Made by a program: the position numbers and the translations under genes. This document shows, one piece after another, positions 42,537-50,834 of a DNA stretch of 64,000 bases (position 1 is the stretch's first letter; every line of letters begins with the position of its first letter). A model generated the notes under the pieces. The model saw only the letters and a list, made by a program, of their open reading frames with translations. It did no database searches and was not told where the DNA came from. Origin of the DNA: JANQRZ01 sp965215165 (GTDB taxonomy: Bacteria; Bacteroidota; Rhodothermia; Rhodothermales; JANQRZ01); NCBI GenBank assembly GCA_965215165.1, contig CBDCCX010000006.1, forward strand, positions 2,294,001 through 2,358,000, read 5' to 3'.

Positions 42537-43475
42537 ATGCGCCGACTACTCCTGCTTCCGCTTCTCTTTCTTCTCGCCCCCACCGCCTTTGCCCAAGATG
42601 GGCTTGTCTCCTCTGCGGAGACGAACAAGGCTACCTACGCCTACGGTGAGACCATCCTGTTCCGCTACACGATCACGAACGTGACCGATGAGCCGGTCCG
42701 CTTCGTGATTGGCTGTCCCAACATCCCAGCCAACATCTCCTACGGCCCCCTCCCTGGCGTCCAGCAGTGCATCACAGCAAAACTCCCGTTCCGTTTTGCG
42801 CCGCGCTCGTCCCGGACCTGGGTGTGGGAGATCATCCCCAATGTGTATGGGGTTCCGGTGTCGAGCGGGAAGCAGACGATCACGGCCGACTTCGGCGGTA
42901 GCCTTCTCCCCGCTGCGGCTTCCTTCCAGGCCCCACAGTACCTCGGCGGCCGGCTCCAGGTGGGCCTCGCCAATGGGGTAGCCCTCGCGGACGTACAAGA
43001 CGTAGCGCAGGCGCTGAACGCCGTCTTGATCGAGAGAGGCTTCTACAACAGCTACCTCGTCGAGATTTCGGGGACGACGTTGGAGGACGCGATAGCCAGC
43101 TATGAGGACGACCCGCGTTTCCGCTATATCGAGGCTAGCCGCTCCATCTATCCCAACGGAGGCTCCCCGCCTATCACGACGCCGGACCCCACCTACGGCG
43201 AGGCGTCGCTCGACGCCCCCATCCTCACCGCGCCCGGCCCGAACCCGTTCACGACCTCGACCTCGTTCGCGCTCACCGTTCCGACGGCCGGGCCAGTGCA
43301 CGTCGAAGTGTACGATCTGCTCGGCCGCCGCGTGGCGACGCTCCACGACGGGCCGCTCTCGGCTGCCGAGCACCACTTCACGTTCACGGCGCGCACGCTG
43401 CCGGCCGGGCTCTACGTCGTCCGCGCCTCGGGCCAGGGCTTCTCCAAAACTCGGCGCGTCACACTCGCCCGGTGA
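42537..43475 (+). CDS. secreted protein with BsuPI-like and propeptide-like domains and T9SS tail (paralogue of 39165-40088)
   Basis: 312 residues with the same three parts as the gene at 39165: signal peptide (1-20, APTAFAQ), an Ig-like domain (TNKATYAYGETILFRYTITNVTDEPVRFVIGC, RSSRTWVWEI), and a propeptide-like domain. The last reads YLGGRLQVGLANGVALADVQDVAQALNAVLIERG, then VEISGTTLEDAIASYEDDPRFRYIEAS. The sorting domain (GPNPFTTSTSFAL, VYDLLGRRVATLHDGPLSAAEHHFTF, LPAGLYVV, RRVTLAR) is nearly identical to the paralogue, while the middle is diverged. The FG-GAP gene lies between the two paralogues on the opposite strand. Cysteines near residues 61 and 79 may pair. Confidence 0.7.
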   Translation: MRRLLLLPLLFLLAPTAFAQDGLVSSAETNKATYAYGETILFRYTITNVTDEPVRFVIGCPNIPANISYGPLPGVQQCITAKLPFRFAPRSSRTWVWEIIPNVYGVPVSSGKQTITADFGGSLLPAAASFQAPQYLGGRLQVGLANGVALADVQDVAQALNAVLIERGFYNSYLVEISGTTLEDAIASYEDDPRFRYIEASRSIYPNGGSPPITTPDPTYGEASLDAPILTAPGPNPFTTSTSFALTVPTAGPVHVEVYDLLGRRVATLHDGPLSAAEHHFTFTARTLPAGLYVVRASGQGFSKTRRVTLAR

Positions 43476-43478
43476 GGC

Positions 43479-43940
43479 TCAGCGCGAGTAGCGGCTCACG
43501 GTATGGCCCCCGACGCGGTTGCGGAGCAGCGCGTCGAGGCTGAACCGCCCGGCCCCTGTCAGCAGCAGCGTCAGGGCGATGGTCCCGTAGAGAAACGCCA
43601 TCTCCTTGTCCGAGAACGGGTCCGCGCCGTGCTGGAGGAAGAAGGCGACGCCCATCGTGAAGAGGACGAAGAACGCCGCCGGCCGCGTCAGCAGGCCCAC
43701 TGCCAGGCACAGCCCGCCCGCGAACTCGGCGAGGCCGGCCGCCCACGCGAACAGGCCCGGAGCCGGAAACCCGAGGCCGGCCGTCAGCTCGACGAAGCCG
43801 GGCGCGGGCGGGATCTTGCCGATCCCGTGGGCGAACGCGAGCGCGAGGCCGGCCATCAGCCGGAGCACGAGGAGGCCGGCATCGGCCACGGCGTCCGCGC
43901 CGCCGGCCCCGCCGATCAGAAAAGGGTGGTAGCGTTTCAT
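43479..43940 (-). CDS. DoxX family membrane protein
   Basis: 153 residues from the ATG at 43940. Four membrane helices are visible, with the DoxX features LLVLRLMAGLALAFAHGIGKIP near the start, GLGFPAPGLFAWAAGLAEFAGGLCLAVGLLTRPAAFFVLFTMGVAFF in the middle, and a last helix ALTLLLTGAGRFSLDALL. DoxX proteins are small inner-membrane subunits linked to quinone or thiol redox, but most have no proven role. It is convergent with the T9SS gene that ends 3 bases away and probably monocistronic. Confidence 0.88.
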   Translation of the reverse strand: MKRYHPFLIGGAGGADAVADAGLLVLRLMAGLALAFAHGIGKIPPAPGFVELTAGLGFPAPGLFAWAAGLAEFAGGLCLAVGLLTRPAAFFVLFTMGVAFFLQHGADPFSDKEMAFLYGTIALTLLLTGAGRFSLDALLRNRVGGHTVSRYSR

Positions 43941-44042
43941 CGGGTGCGAGGGTGATAGGAAAGGGGGGAAAGCTAGCCCCGCCACCCTTCACGCAAAACC
44001 CCCGCCCGAGGTTCACGCAGCCGCCTTCGCCTCAACGCCCCA

Positions 44043-45041
44043 TCAATGCACCACCGCCACGCGGCGCACTGCCTCGGCTCCAGCGTCGCCGCGCAGCCGG
44101 AGCAGGTACGGCCCCGCCGGCAGCCCGGCCACTCCGACGGATACGGCGTGCGGCCCGGCGGCCTGTCGCCCCGCCTCCACCGTGCGGACGCGCCGGCCGA
44201 GCAGGTCCACCACCTCCAGCGTCACCGTTTGGGGAGCGTCCAGCACGTACTGCACCGTCACGGCCTCGTGTGCCGGGTTCGGGAAGACGGCCGTGAAGCC
44301 GGACGCAGCAGGGACCGGAGCCTCGCCCTCGCCCGCCACGGGAAACTCGAAGAGGGCCTCACCGATCTCTTCCTCCCCGACGCGGGCGTACACGAGGGTT
44401 TCGGAGAAATCGCCTACTTCCTTGTTTTCTGAACCCACAGCCCCGACCCCGGCGACGGAGGTGACGGTACCGGACATGTCGCCGAAGACCTTCTCCGTGT
44501 CGCCCAGCCCCTCGAAGCCCACGCCGTAGGCCCCGCTGACGCCATAGACACCGGACCCGAACGCCCCGCAGTCTCGCGCGTCGGGTTCGCTGAACGCCGC
44601 GTCGAGGGGGCACGGCACAGCGGAAACGATGAAGGGGAGATAGTCGCTTGCGTGGTACAGCTCGAACGAGGGCGTGCCCTGGGCGTCTTCGACGCGGCGC
44701 AACACAGCCCGGGCGTCCTCGTCGTAGCGGACCGGGAACGGGGCGTCGCAGACCACGGTCCCGCTCCCGTCGAAGCCCTCGCGCTCGCAGCGGAGGGCGA
44801 GGACGTACGCCTCGCCGTCGATCTCGGTCTCCCCGATAAGCTCCGTCCCGTGCTCGTAGGGTGGCCCGAACCGGCTGCTTGCCTGATACTGCCAGACGTT
44901 CCCGACGGCGAGCGGCGCGTAGCGGTGCCAGTCTGTCGTGTCGGGGCAGACCTCGCCTTCGCCGACGGACGCCGGGTCGCAGGGCTGGGCGGTGGCGGGG
45001 CCGCAGAAGAGGAACAGGAAAAGCGCGGGAGCGAGTCGCAT
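44043..45041 (-). CDS. secreted protein of unknown function with T9SS tail
   Basis: 332 residues from the ATG at 45041 (MRLAPALFLFLFCGPATAQ is the signal); an ATG four codons upstream is possible. The body has DWHRYAPLAVGNVWQYQASSRFG, a pattern seen in extracellular proteins of this group (Y.PL..GN.W.Y), then a beta-rich part with several cysteines (CDPASVGEGEVC, LRCEREGFDGSGTVVCDAPF, VPCPLDAAFSEPDARDC). The sorting domain is FPNPAHEAVTVQY, VVDLLGRRVRTV, LPAGPYLLRL, RRVAVVH. Function unknown. Confidence 0.75.
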   Translation of the reverse strand: MRLAPALFLFLFCGPATAQPCDPASVGEGEVCPDTTDWHRYAPLAVGNVWQYQASSRFGPPYEHGTELIGETEIDGEAYVLALRCEREGFDGSGTVVCDAPFPVRYDEDARAVLRRVEDAQGTPSFELYHASDYLPFIVSAVPCPLDAAFSEPDARDCGAFGSGVYGVSGAYGVGFEGLGDTEKVFGDMSGTVTSVAGVGAVGSENKEVGDFSETLVYARVGEEEIGEALFEFPVAGEGEAPVPAASGFTAVFPNPAHEAVTVQYVLDAPQTVTLEVVDLLGRRVRTVEAGRQAAGPHAVSVGVAGLPAGPYLLRLRGDAGAEAVRRVAVVH

Positions 45042-45069
45042 AGCGTCCCTCATCGGTTGGTTACGCTTC

Positions 45070-45098
45070 TATATACAACGAACAGCCTACCCACGCAA
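45070..45098 (-). promoter_or_regulatory. sigma-70-like promoter of the 44043-45041 gene
   Basis: On the minus strand TTGCGT (45098-45093), 17 bases, TATATA (45075-45070), about 30 bases before the start codon. Confidence 0.5.
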
Positions 45099-45136
45099 GC
45101 ACAGGGGGGTATTTTCCAGCGTCTCCTCTGCCCGTC

Positions 45137-46171
45137 ATGGCTGCTCCCTCTCCCCTTCTTCTCGGCATCGAATCGTCGTGCGACGACACGGCGGCGGCGG
45201 TCGTGGCGGGCGGCGTGCTGCGGTCGAGCGTGGTGTCGAGCCAGGCGGAGCATGCGGCGTTCGGCGGGGTCGTGCCGGAGCTGGCGAGCCGGGCGCACCA
45301 ACGATTGATCGTGCCCGTGGTGGAGGCGGCGCTCGCCGAAGCGGGCGTCGGCAAGGGCGACCTCGACGCCGTCGCGGTGACGTACGGGCCGGGGCTGGCC
45401 GGGTCGCTGCTGGTCGGGCTGTCGTTTGCGAAGGCGCTCGCGCTCGGGCTGGGCATTCCGCTCGTCGGGGTGAACCACCTCGAGGGGCACCTCTACTCGG
45501 TGTTCATCGAAGCCCCGCACCCGCCGCTGCCGTACCTCTGCCTGACAGTCTCCGGCGGACACACGCAGCTCGTCCTGGTGCGCGACGGCTTCCGGCACGA
45601 CGTCCTCGGGACGACGCGCGACGACGCGGCGGGCGAGGCGTTCGACAAGGTGGCGAAGATGCTCGGCCTCGGCTACCCCGGCGGCCCGGCCATCGACCGC
45701 CTCGCCGAGACCGGTGACGACCGCTTCCAGGACTTCCCCCGGACCCGGCTCGGCGGGGCGGACGGCCCGTTCGACTTCTCGTTCAGCGGGATCAAGACGG
45801 CCGTGCTCTACTACCTCAACCGCTTCTCCCCGTCCGAGCGCGAGGCGCTGCTGGCCGAGCACCGGCCCGACCTCGCGGCGTCGTTCCAGACGGCCGTCGT
45901 GGAGGTGCTCGTCGGGGCGCTGCGCGATGCGGCGCGCGCGCGCGGCGTCGAGGCCGTTGCGGTCGTCGGTGGGGTCTCGGCCAACCGGCAGCTCCGACGC
46001 GAGGCCGAGGCGATGGCCGACGCCGAGGGCCTGCGCCTGTTCGTCCCGAAGCCGGCGTACTCGGTGGACAACGCGGCGATGATCGCGGTGACGGGGCATA
46101 TCAAGTGGGCCGCCGGCATCGAGAGCCCGCTCTCGCTCTCGGCCGTGCCGAGCCTGGCTGTCTCAGCCTGA
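45137..46171 (+). CDS. tsaD: tRNA threonylcarbamoyladenosine synthase subunit TsaD
   Basis: 344 residues, full length. TsaD transfers the threonylcarbamoyl group to A37 of ANN-decoding tRNAs with TsaB and TsaE. The ASKHA-fold motifs are present: LLGIESSCDDTAAAVV, GGVVPELASRAHQ, AVTYGPGLAGSLLVGLSFAKALA, the metal-binding NHLEGHLYS (histidines near 113 and 117), CLTVSGGHTQLVLV, LGTTRDDAAGEAFDKVAKMLGLGYPGG and SFQTAVVEVLV with VVGGVSANRQLR. No tsaB or tsaE is adjacent. The gene diverges from 44043-45041. Confidence 0.97.
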   Translation: MAAPSPLLLGIESSCDDTAAAVVAGGVLRSSVVSSQAEHAAFGGVVPELASRAHQRLIVPVVEAALAEAGVGKGDLDAVAVTYGPGLAGSLLVGLSFAKALALGLGIPLVGVNHLEGHLYSVFIEAPHPPLPYLCLTVSGGHTQLVLVRDGFRHDVLGTTRDDAAGEAFDKVAKMLGLGYPGGPAIDRLAETGDDRFQDFPRTRLGGADGPFDFSFSGIKTAVLYYLNRFSPSEREALLAEHRPDLAASFQTAVVEVLVGALRDAARARGVEAVAVVGGVSANRQLRREAEAMADAEGLRLFVPKPAYSVDNAAMIAVTGHIKWAAGIESPLSLSAVPSLAVSA

Positions 46172-46331
46172 CACGCGCAGGGTCAGAGGAGCCTTCAGGG
46201 CGGTGTGGTGGAACGCTGACCGTGATATCGCCCGTCGCTGAACGGTGTCCGCAGCCGGGCAGGGTTTGTGCAATGGAAACCAGCGCGGTGCGCCGGGAGT
46301 GTTGCCGGCTCCTCCCACCGCCTCGCCCTCT

Positions 46332-47378
46332 ATGAAGCTCCTCGTCCGTCTCCTGCTCGCTGGCCTCGCGCTCGGGCTGCTCGCCGCCCTCGCCGTCTAC
46401 TGGCTCCTGTTTATGCCGAACACACCCGACTACGACGGCTTCCGCGGGGCCAAGCTGCCCGCCGGCTCGTCCTTCGAGACCGTCGCCGACTCGCTCGGCA
46501 GCGCGGGGCTGCTCGCCTCCCGCTCCCGGTTCGAGTGGGCGGCGACGGCGACGGGCTGGGGGCGGCAGCTCAAGCCGGGCTACTACCGCTTCGAGGACGG
46601 CGCGTCGAACTACGACCTCCTCGACAAAATCCGCAAGGGCCGGCAGGACCCGGTCCGCGTGGCCGTCCCGCCCGGCACCCGCCCCGCCGTCCTCGCCGCC
46701 GTCCTCCGCCGCGACCTTGCCGTCGACTCCGCCGCCTTCCGCGAGGCCCTCCGCGACCCTGCCTTCGCGGACGACCTCGGGACCGACACGACGCACCTCT
46801 TCGGCTACATGCGGCCCAACTCGTTCGACATCTACTGGACGACCGACGCGCGCGGCACGGTTGAGCGGCTCAAGCGCGAGTGGGACCGCTTCTGGACCGA
46901 CGAGATGCAGCGCAAGGCCGACGCGCTCGGGCTGAGCCGCGACGAGGTGGTGACGCTCGCCTCGATCGTCGAGTGGGAGGCGCGGCAGCCGGAGGAGCGG
47001 CCCCGGATTGCGGGCGTCTACCTGAACCGCCTGCTCGGGCGGACACGGGCGGGCCGGATGCGGCTCCAGGCCGACCCGACGGTGCAGTACGCCCTCATGC
47101 GAAAGGAAGGAGGTCGGATGCGCCGCCTCCTCTTCGCCGACTACGCGTTCCCCGACGCCTACAACACCTACCTCATCGACGGCCTCCCGCCCGGCCCGAT
47201 CAACAACCCGTCGGAGTCCTCCGTCCTCGCCGTGCTCGACCCCGAGGCGCACGAGTACCTCTACTTCGTGGCGACCGGCGACGGGACGCATACCTTCAGC
47301 CGAACCCTCGCCGAGCACAACCGCGCCGCCGAGCGCTACCGCGCCCTGATGCGCGAACGACGCGAGGAGCAGAGCTAG
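46332..47378 (+). CDS. mltG: endolytic murein transglycosylase MltG
   Basis: 348 residues from the ATG at 46332 (MKLLVRLLLAGLALGLLAAL, one membrane anchor). MltG cuts nascent glycan strands inside and sets strand length. The LysM-like part (GSSFETVADSLGSAGLLASRSRFEW, LKPGYYRFEDGAS) precedes the YceG catalytic domain. That domain has LFGYMRPNSFDIYW, ALGLSRDEVVTLASIVEWEARQPEERPRIAGVYLNRL with the catalytic Glu near residue 213, LQADPTVQYAL and YNTYLIDGLPPGPINNPS. The upstream frame lacks protein character. A membrane protein gene follows 49 bases downstream. Confidence 0.95.
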   Translation: MKLLVRLLLAGLALGLLAALAVYWLLFMPNTPDYDGFRGAKLPAGSSFETVADSLGSAGLLASRSRFEWAATATGWGRQLKPGYYRFEDGASNYDLLDKIRKGRQDPVRVAVPPGTRPAVLAAVLRRDLAVDSAAFREALRDPAFADDLGTDTTHLFGYMRPNSFDIYWTTDARGTVERLKREWDRFWTDEMQRKADALGLSRDEVVTLASIVEWEARQPEERPRIAGVYLNRLLGRTRAGRMRLQADPTVQYALMRKEGGRMRRLLFADYAFPDAYNTYLIDGLPPGPINNPSESSVLAVLDPEAHEYLYFVATGDGTHTFSRTLAEHNRAAERYRALMRERREEQS

Positions 47379-47393
47379 TTAGGATAAACCCTC

Positions 47394-47417
47394 GGGCGAA
47401 GCGTGCTTTGCCCCTAC
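47394..47417. repeat. degenerate GTAG-type palindromic repeat
   Basis: GGGCGAAGC, short centre, GCTTTGCCCCTAC, in the gap between mltG and the next gene. The right end keeps CCCCTAC; the left GTAG is lost. Confidence 0.5.
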
Positions 47418-47427
47418 GAATCTCACC

Positions 47428-49033
47428 GTGACCCTCAACTGGGATCAAGTCTTTGCGCTCGTCCAGGCCCAGCTCCGGCTGGACCTGCGGCACCCCAAGA
47501 CGGGGGCGGCGCGGTCCTCGCGCGTCCTCCTGACGGTGATTTCTTACGGCGTCTCGTCGCTCCTCCTTGCCCTCTCCCTCAAGTCCCAGGCGGCCGATAC
47601 CGAGGCCGTCCTCTTCGCCGGGCTGTCGTTCGCCGTCATCCTCGCGGCGTTCGCCGTGGTGGGGACGTACGACGATCTGATGGGACGGCCTCGCGACCAC
47701 GCGTGGGCCGTGACGCTGCCCGCCTCCGAGGCGACGCAGTACGTCGCCCGGCTCGTCAACGTCGGCCTGTTTGCCGCGCTCGTGGGCGTCTCTACGGCGG
47801 GGCCGCTGGCGGCGCTCGTCGGCTGGGCGAGTGGGGTCGGGACCGGTCTGGCGGCGGGCGGGCTGCTCATCGGCACTGTGCTTGGGACCGTCTTCGCCGT
47901 GCTGGCGGCGGTGTGGGGACTGACGCTCGCGCTGCCGCCGCGCGCGCTCAAGCCGGCGCTCGCAGTCGGGCGGGCCGGTCTCGTGGGGGCGCTCGTGATC
48001 GGGTACCAGTGGATCGGGACCCAGGCGGCGCTCTCGGCCGAGGTCCCCTGGTGGCCCGCCCGATGGATTCTCGACGGCCTCTGGCTCGCCGAGGGCGCTG
48101 GGGGCGCGACGGCCGGGATGGCGGTGCTCACCGCTGGCCTCGCGGTCTGCTTCGGCCTCGCGTTTCCCCGGCGCTACTTCGCGCTCTTCCAACGCGCCGC
48201 CGACAGCGAGGCGACTACCACGCGCAGCCGCACACCTCGCCTCGCTCCGAACCGGCTCGAGCGGCTCGTCGTCCGCACCCCCGAAGCCCGCGCCGCGTTC
48301 GGCTTCACCGTGGCGGCCCTCCGGAGCGACCGGCTGGTGCGCGGGCGCGCGTGGCCGTCGGCCCTGCTGGCGCTGCTCTTCGCCGGCTTCGGCTGGTGGA
48401 GCGGCGGGCTGGGCGACCTCTTCGTGTGGGGTGCGGAGCACATCCTGCTGCACTCGGCCGTGCAGATGCACCTCTCGGTGCTCGTCGTGCTGCTCTTCAG
48501 CGCGCAGACCCTCGTGCAGGCCGTCCAGTTCTCGGCGAACGAGCAGGCGGCCTGGCTGTTCGAGGCGCTTCCGGTGCGGAGCGGACGGGCGTTGCAGGTC
48601 GGGGCGCAGGCGGCGCTCGTGGCGCGGGTGCTGGTGCCGCTGCACCTCGCGCTGGCAGGGCTGCTCGCGCTCTCGGTGCCGCTCGGCCACGCCCTCCTCC
48701 ACGCCGGGTTCTGGCTCGCGGCGTGCGCGCTCACGACGCGGGTGCAGGCGCTGACGCACCGCCGCCCGCCGTTCTCGCAGCGCTCGGACCGCTTCTCGCT
48801 GGCCGAGCGCTTCGTCCCGCTCGTCCTCTCGATCCCGGCCGCCATCGGGTTCCTGCTCCTCCAGACCGTCGCCTTCGCCTCAGTGCCGAGCGCTGCGCTG
48901 ATGCTCGCCGGACTCGGCGTCGTCCACGCCGCGCTGGGTCAGCTTCCCAGTTTCCAGACCGGGCGCGCTCGCCCTCAGCATGGCACCCAGCCTCGTCGCT
49001 CGTGCCGAAGGCGGACGCCTAGAGCTGCCCTAG
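47428..49033 (+). CDS. polytopic membrane protein, ABC-2 permease-like, with an apparent frameshift near its 3' end
   Basis: Starts with GTG at 47428 (MTLNWDQVFALVQAQLRLDLRHP). About ten to twelve membrane segments are spread over 510 residues, for example VLLTVISYGVSSLLLALSL, LFAGLSFAVILAAFAVVGTYDD, MHLSVLVVLLFSAQTLVQAVQFS and FVPLVLSIPAAIGFLLLQTVAF. The YDDLMGRPRDHAWAVTLPAS segment and overall layout recall ABC-2 type export permeases, but no ATPase gene is adjacent. After SFQTG the open frame becomes Arg-rich and runs to 49182, antisense to the next gene. Dropping one G at 48961-48963 gives ALALSMAPSLVARAEGGRLELP and a stop at 49031-49033, next to the end of the convergent gene. I therefore end it at 49033; sequencing error or a real frameshift are both possible. 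Confidence 0.65.
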
Positions 49034-49416
49034 CCGCCTCTCGCCGGCGACTCGTAGCCGGGTGGGGCCACGCCGCGCTCGAACCCGTACTCCCGCCGGA
49101 AGCCCAGCCTCTTGGCAGCCGCCAGGTCCGCACGCGGAATGAGGACGTAGAGTATTGCCGGCAAGGGTCCGGGGCGGCCTGAGTACTGGCACGCTACGTT
49201 GCCCTCTTCCTCGAACCGCACGATCCCGACGCCGGCGGCCTCTAATTGATCGCGAACACCCGGCACGATGTGCGCACCTGAAACGCCCGTCCGACTGCAC
49301 CCCACGCTTCGTGTGATCCATACGTGCGTCGGGCCGACATCATCGGACGGTGGCATCAGAATAGTATAGCCACACCCGGCACCGCAGAGCACCACGAGGA
49401 GCAGGAGCGCGCGCAT
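49030..49416 (-). CDS. small lipoprotein, unknown function
   Basis: 128 residues from the ATG at 49416. The signal MRALLLLVVLCGAGC gives Cys15, followed by GYTILMPPSDDVGPTHVWITRSVGCSRTGVSG. The mature part has a second and third Cys (VGCSRTG, NVACQYSG) that could form a disulfide. No family recognised. The start codon lies two bases after the stop of the porin-like gene 49419-50735, so the two are translationally close and share an operon. It converges on the frameshifted membrane gene, overlapping its corrected end by four bases. Confidence 0.75.
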   Translation of the reverse strand: MRALLLLVVLCGAGCGYTILMPPSDDVGPTHVWITRSVGCSRTGVSGAHIVPGVRDQLEAAGVGIVRFEEEGNVACQYSGRPGPLPAILYVLIPRADLAAAKRLGFRREYGFERGVAPPGYESPARGG

Positions 49417-49418
49417 CG

Positions 49419-50735
49419 TCACAGGTCCACGCGGACGCCGACGAGGAAGCGGTTGCGGGCGAGGTCCTCGCGCACGACCGGCTCGTCCAGAAACCCACTT
49501 ACGTTCTCGATGCTGTACGGCACCACCTCGTCCTCGAACGCCGTGAACGCGTAGGCTACGTCGAGCGCGATCCGGTCCAGCGTCTCCAGGCTGAAGCCGA
49601 GCGTGTAGGTCGTCCGCAGCCGGTCCAGGTCGATCCCGAGACGGTCGAACTCCTCGCCGAGCGGGTCGGGCTGGTAGGCGGCCCCGACGCGGACGGCCCA
49701 CGGGCCGAGGTCGTACTCCGCCCCGAAGCGCGTGTTGAAGACCTCGCTGTAGGCGCGGCGCAGGTCGAGGTTGCCCTCGGGAAAGTCGTCGCTCGGGCGC
49801 AGCCGCGCCTGGGACCAGTCGACGAACTCGATGTCGGCTGCCAGCAGGAGACCGCCGGCGTCGTAGACCAGACCGCCGGCGAGCCGCCACGGCGTCGTGA
49901 TCGAATAGTCGAACCCGTCGGCGAAGAGCAGGCCGCCATCGAAGTCGAGGGTCTCAAACGACTCCTCAATGCGGAAGTAGGTGGGCGTCTCAGCCGCGAG
50001 CCCGAGGCGGACACCGGGCGAGACCTCGGCGACGACGCCCGCGCGGAGGTTTACGCCGCCCAGCTCCGTCTCGAGGAACCCGATGAACTGGTCGCCGAAG
50101 AGCAGGTCGTAGCGGTCGACGAGAGCGCCGCCCCGGTCGAACTCGTCGTAGAACTGCTCGAACTGGTACGTCCCGCCGACGAGGCTGAGCGAGAGCCCGG
50201 CCAGCACACGCGGCGCGACTTCGACCGCCCCGACGACCGACAGCTCCCCGCGCTCGCCCTCCTCGAACACGTCCCCGAACTGATCGAGGCCGCGTTCGCC
50301 GTCGGCCTCCGGGTTGAACCCGACGAACGACAGCTCGCGCTCGAACGAGGCCGTCTGGTGGTAGCCCGCTCCGAAGACGAGCGCCCCCCGCCGCACCGGC
50401 GCGACGGCGACGTAGGCCCCGCTGCCGAGCGTGGCGTGCGTGGCCGTCGCCGAGGTGCGCTCGCCGAAATAGGTAGCCTCGCTCCGAAGCGAACCCCCGG
50501 CGAACGAGCCGACCGCGTGCGTGCGGCCGACCAGGCCCAGTCCCGCTGGATTGGCGAAAGCGGCCCCCCAGTCGCCGACGCCGCCGACGGACGCTCCGGC
50601 TAGGCCTGTCATCCGGGCACCGATGGCGGGGAGGCGCTGGCTGTAGCGGAGCACGTCCTCGCCCGTCTGCGCGCGCGCCGGAAGCACAGCGAGGACCGTC
50701 AGGAGAGCGGCGACGGAGAGGGCACGAGCATTCAT
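49419..50735 (-). CDS. FadL/OmpP1-like outer-membrane protein
   Basis: 438 residues. Signal peptide 1-22 (LPARAQ). The first mature segment, QRLPAIGARMTGLAGASVGGVGDWGAAFANPAGLGLV, is the hatch-type start of FadL-family and PorV-like barrels (G...A..GGAG.A...NPA.L). The rest alternates strands and turns (GAGYHQTASFERELSFVG, VSPGVRLGLAAETPTYFRI, TTPWRLAGGLVYDAGGLLLAADIEFVDWSQARL, RVGAAYQPDP) and ends LVGVRVDL, a short last strand. FadL proteins carry hydrophobic compounds; PorV-type members serve T9SS export, which would fit the many T9SS clients here. I cannot decide between the two. Confidence 0.85.
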   Translation of the reverse strand: MNARALSVAALLTVLAVLPARAQTGEDVLRYSQRLPAIGARMTGLAGASVGGVGDWGAAFANPAGLGLVGRTHAVGSFAGGSLRSEATYFGERTSATATHATLGSGAYVAVAPVRRGALVFGAGYHQTASFERELSFVGFNPEADGERGLDQFGDVFEEGERGELSVVGAVEVAPRVLAGLSLSLVGGTYQFEQFYDEFDRGGALVDRYDLLFGDQFIGFLETELGGVNLRAGVVAEVSPGVRLGLAAETPTYFRIEESFETLDFDGGLLFADGFDYSITTPWRLAGGLVYDAGGLLLAADIEFVDWSQARLRPSDDFPEGNLDLRRAYSEVFNTRFGAEYDLGPWAVRVGAAYQPDPLGEEFDRLGIDLDRLRTTYTLGFSLETLDRIALDVAYAFTAFEDEVVPYSIENVSGFLDEPVVREDLARNRFLVGVRVDL

Positions 50736-50763
50736 AGCGTCTGCTGGCTGTGGGAACTGAACA

Positions 50764-50800
50764 CAGAGGAGGCCCGCACGGGGCGCACGGGCCTCCTCTG
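50764..50800 (-). terminator. long perfect hairpin between the low-complexity lipoprotein gene and the porin gene
   Basis: A 13-bp perfect stem CAGAGGAGGCCCG (50764-50776) with its complement at 50788-50800 and an 11-base loop. It lies just 3' of the minus-strand gene at 50835. No T-run follows on either strand, so it may act as a 3' stabiliser or Rho-assisted terminator. Confidence 0.55.
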
Positions 50801-50834
50801 ATACGTTTGGCTGTCAGGGCTAGGTCAGGGCGTC

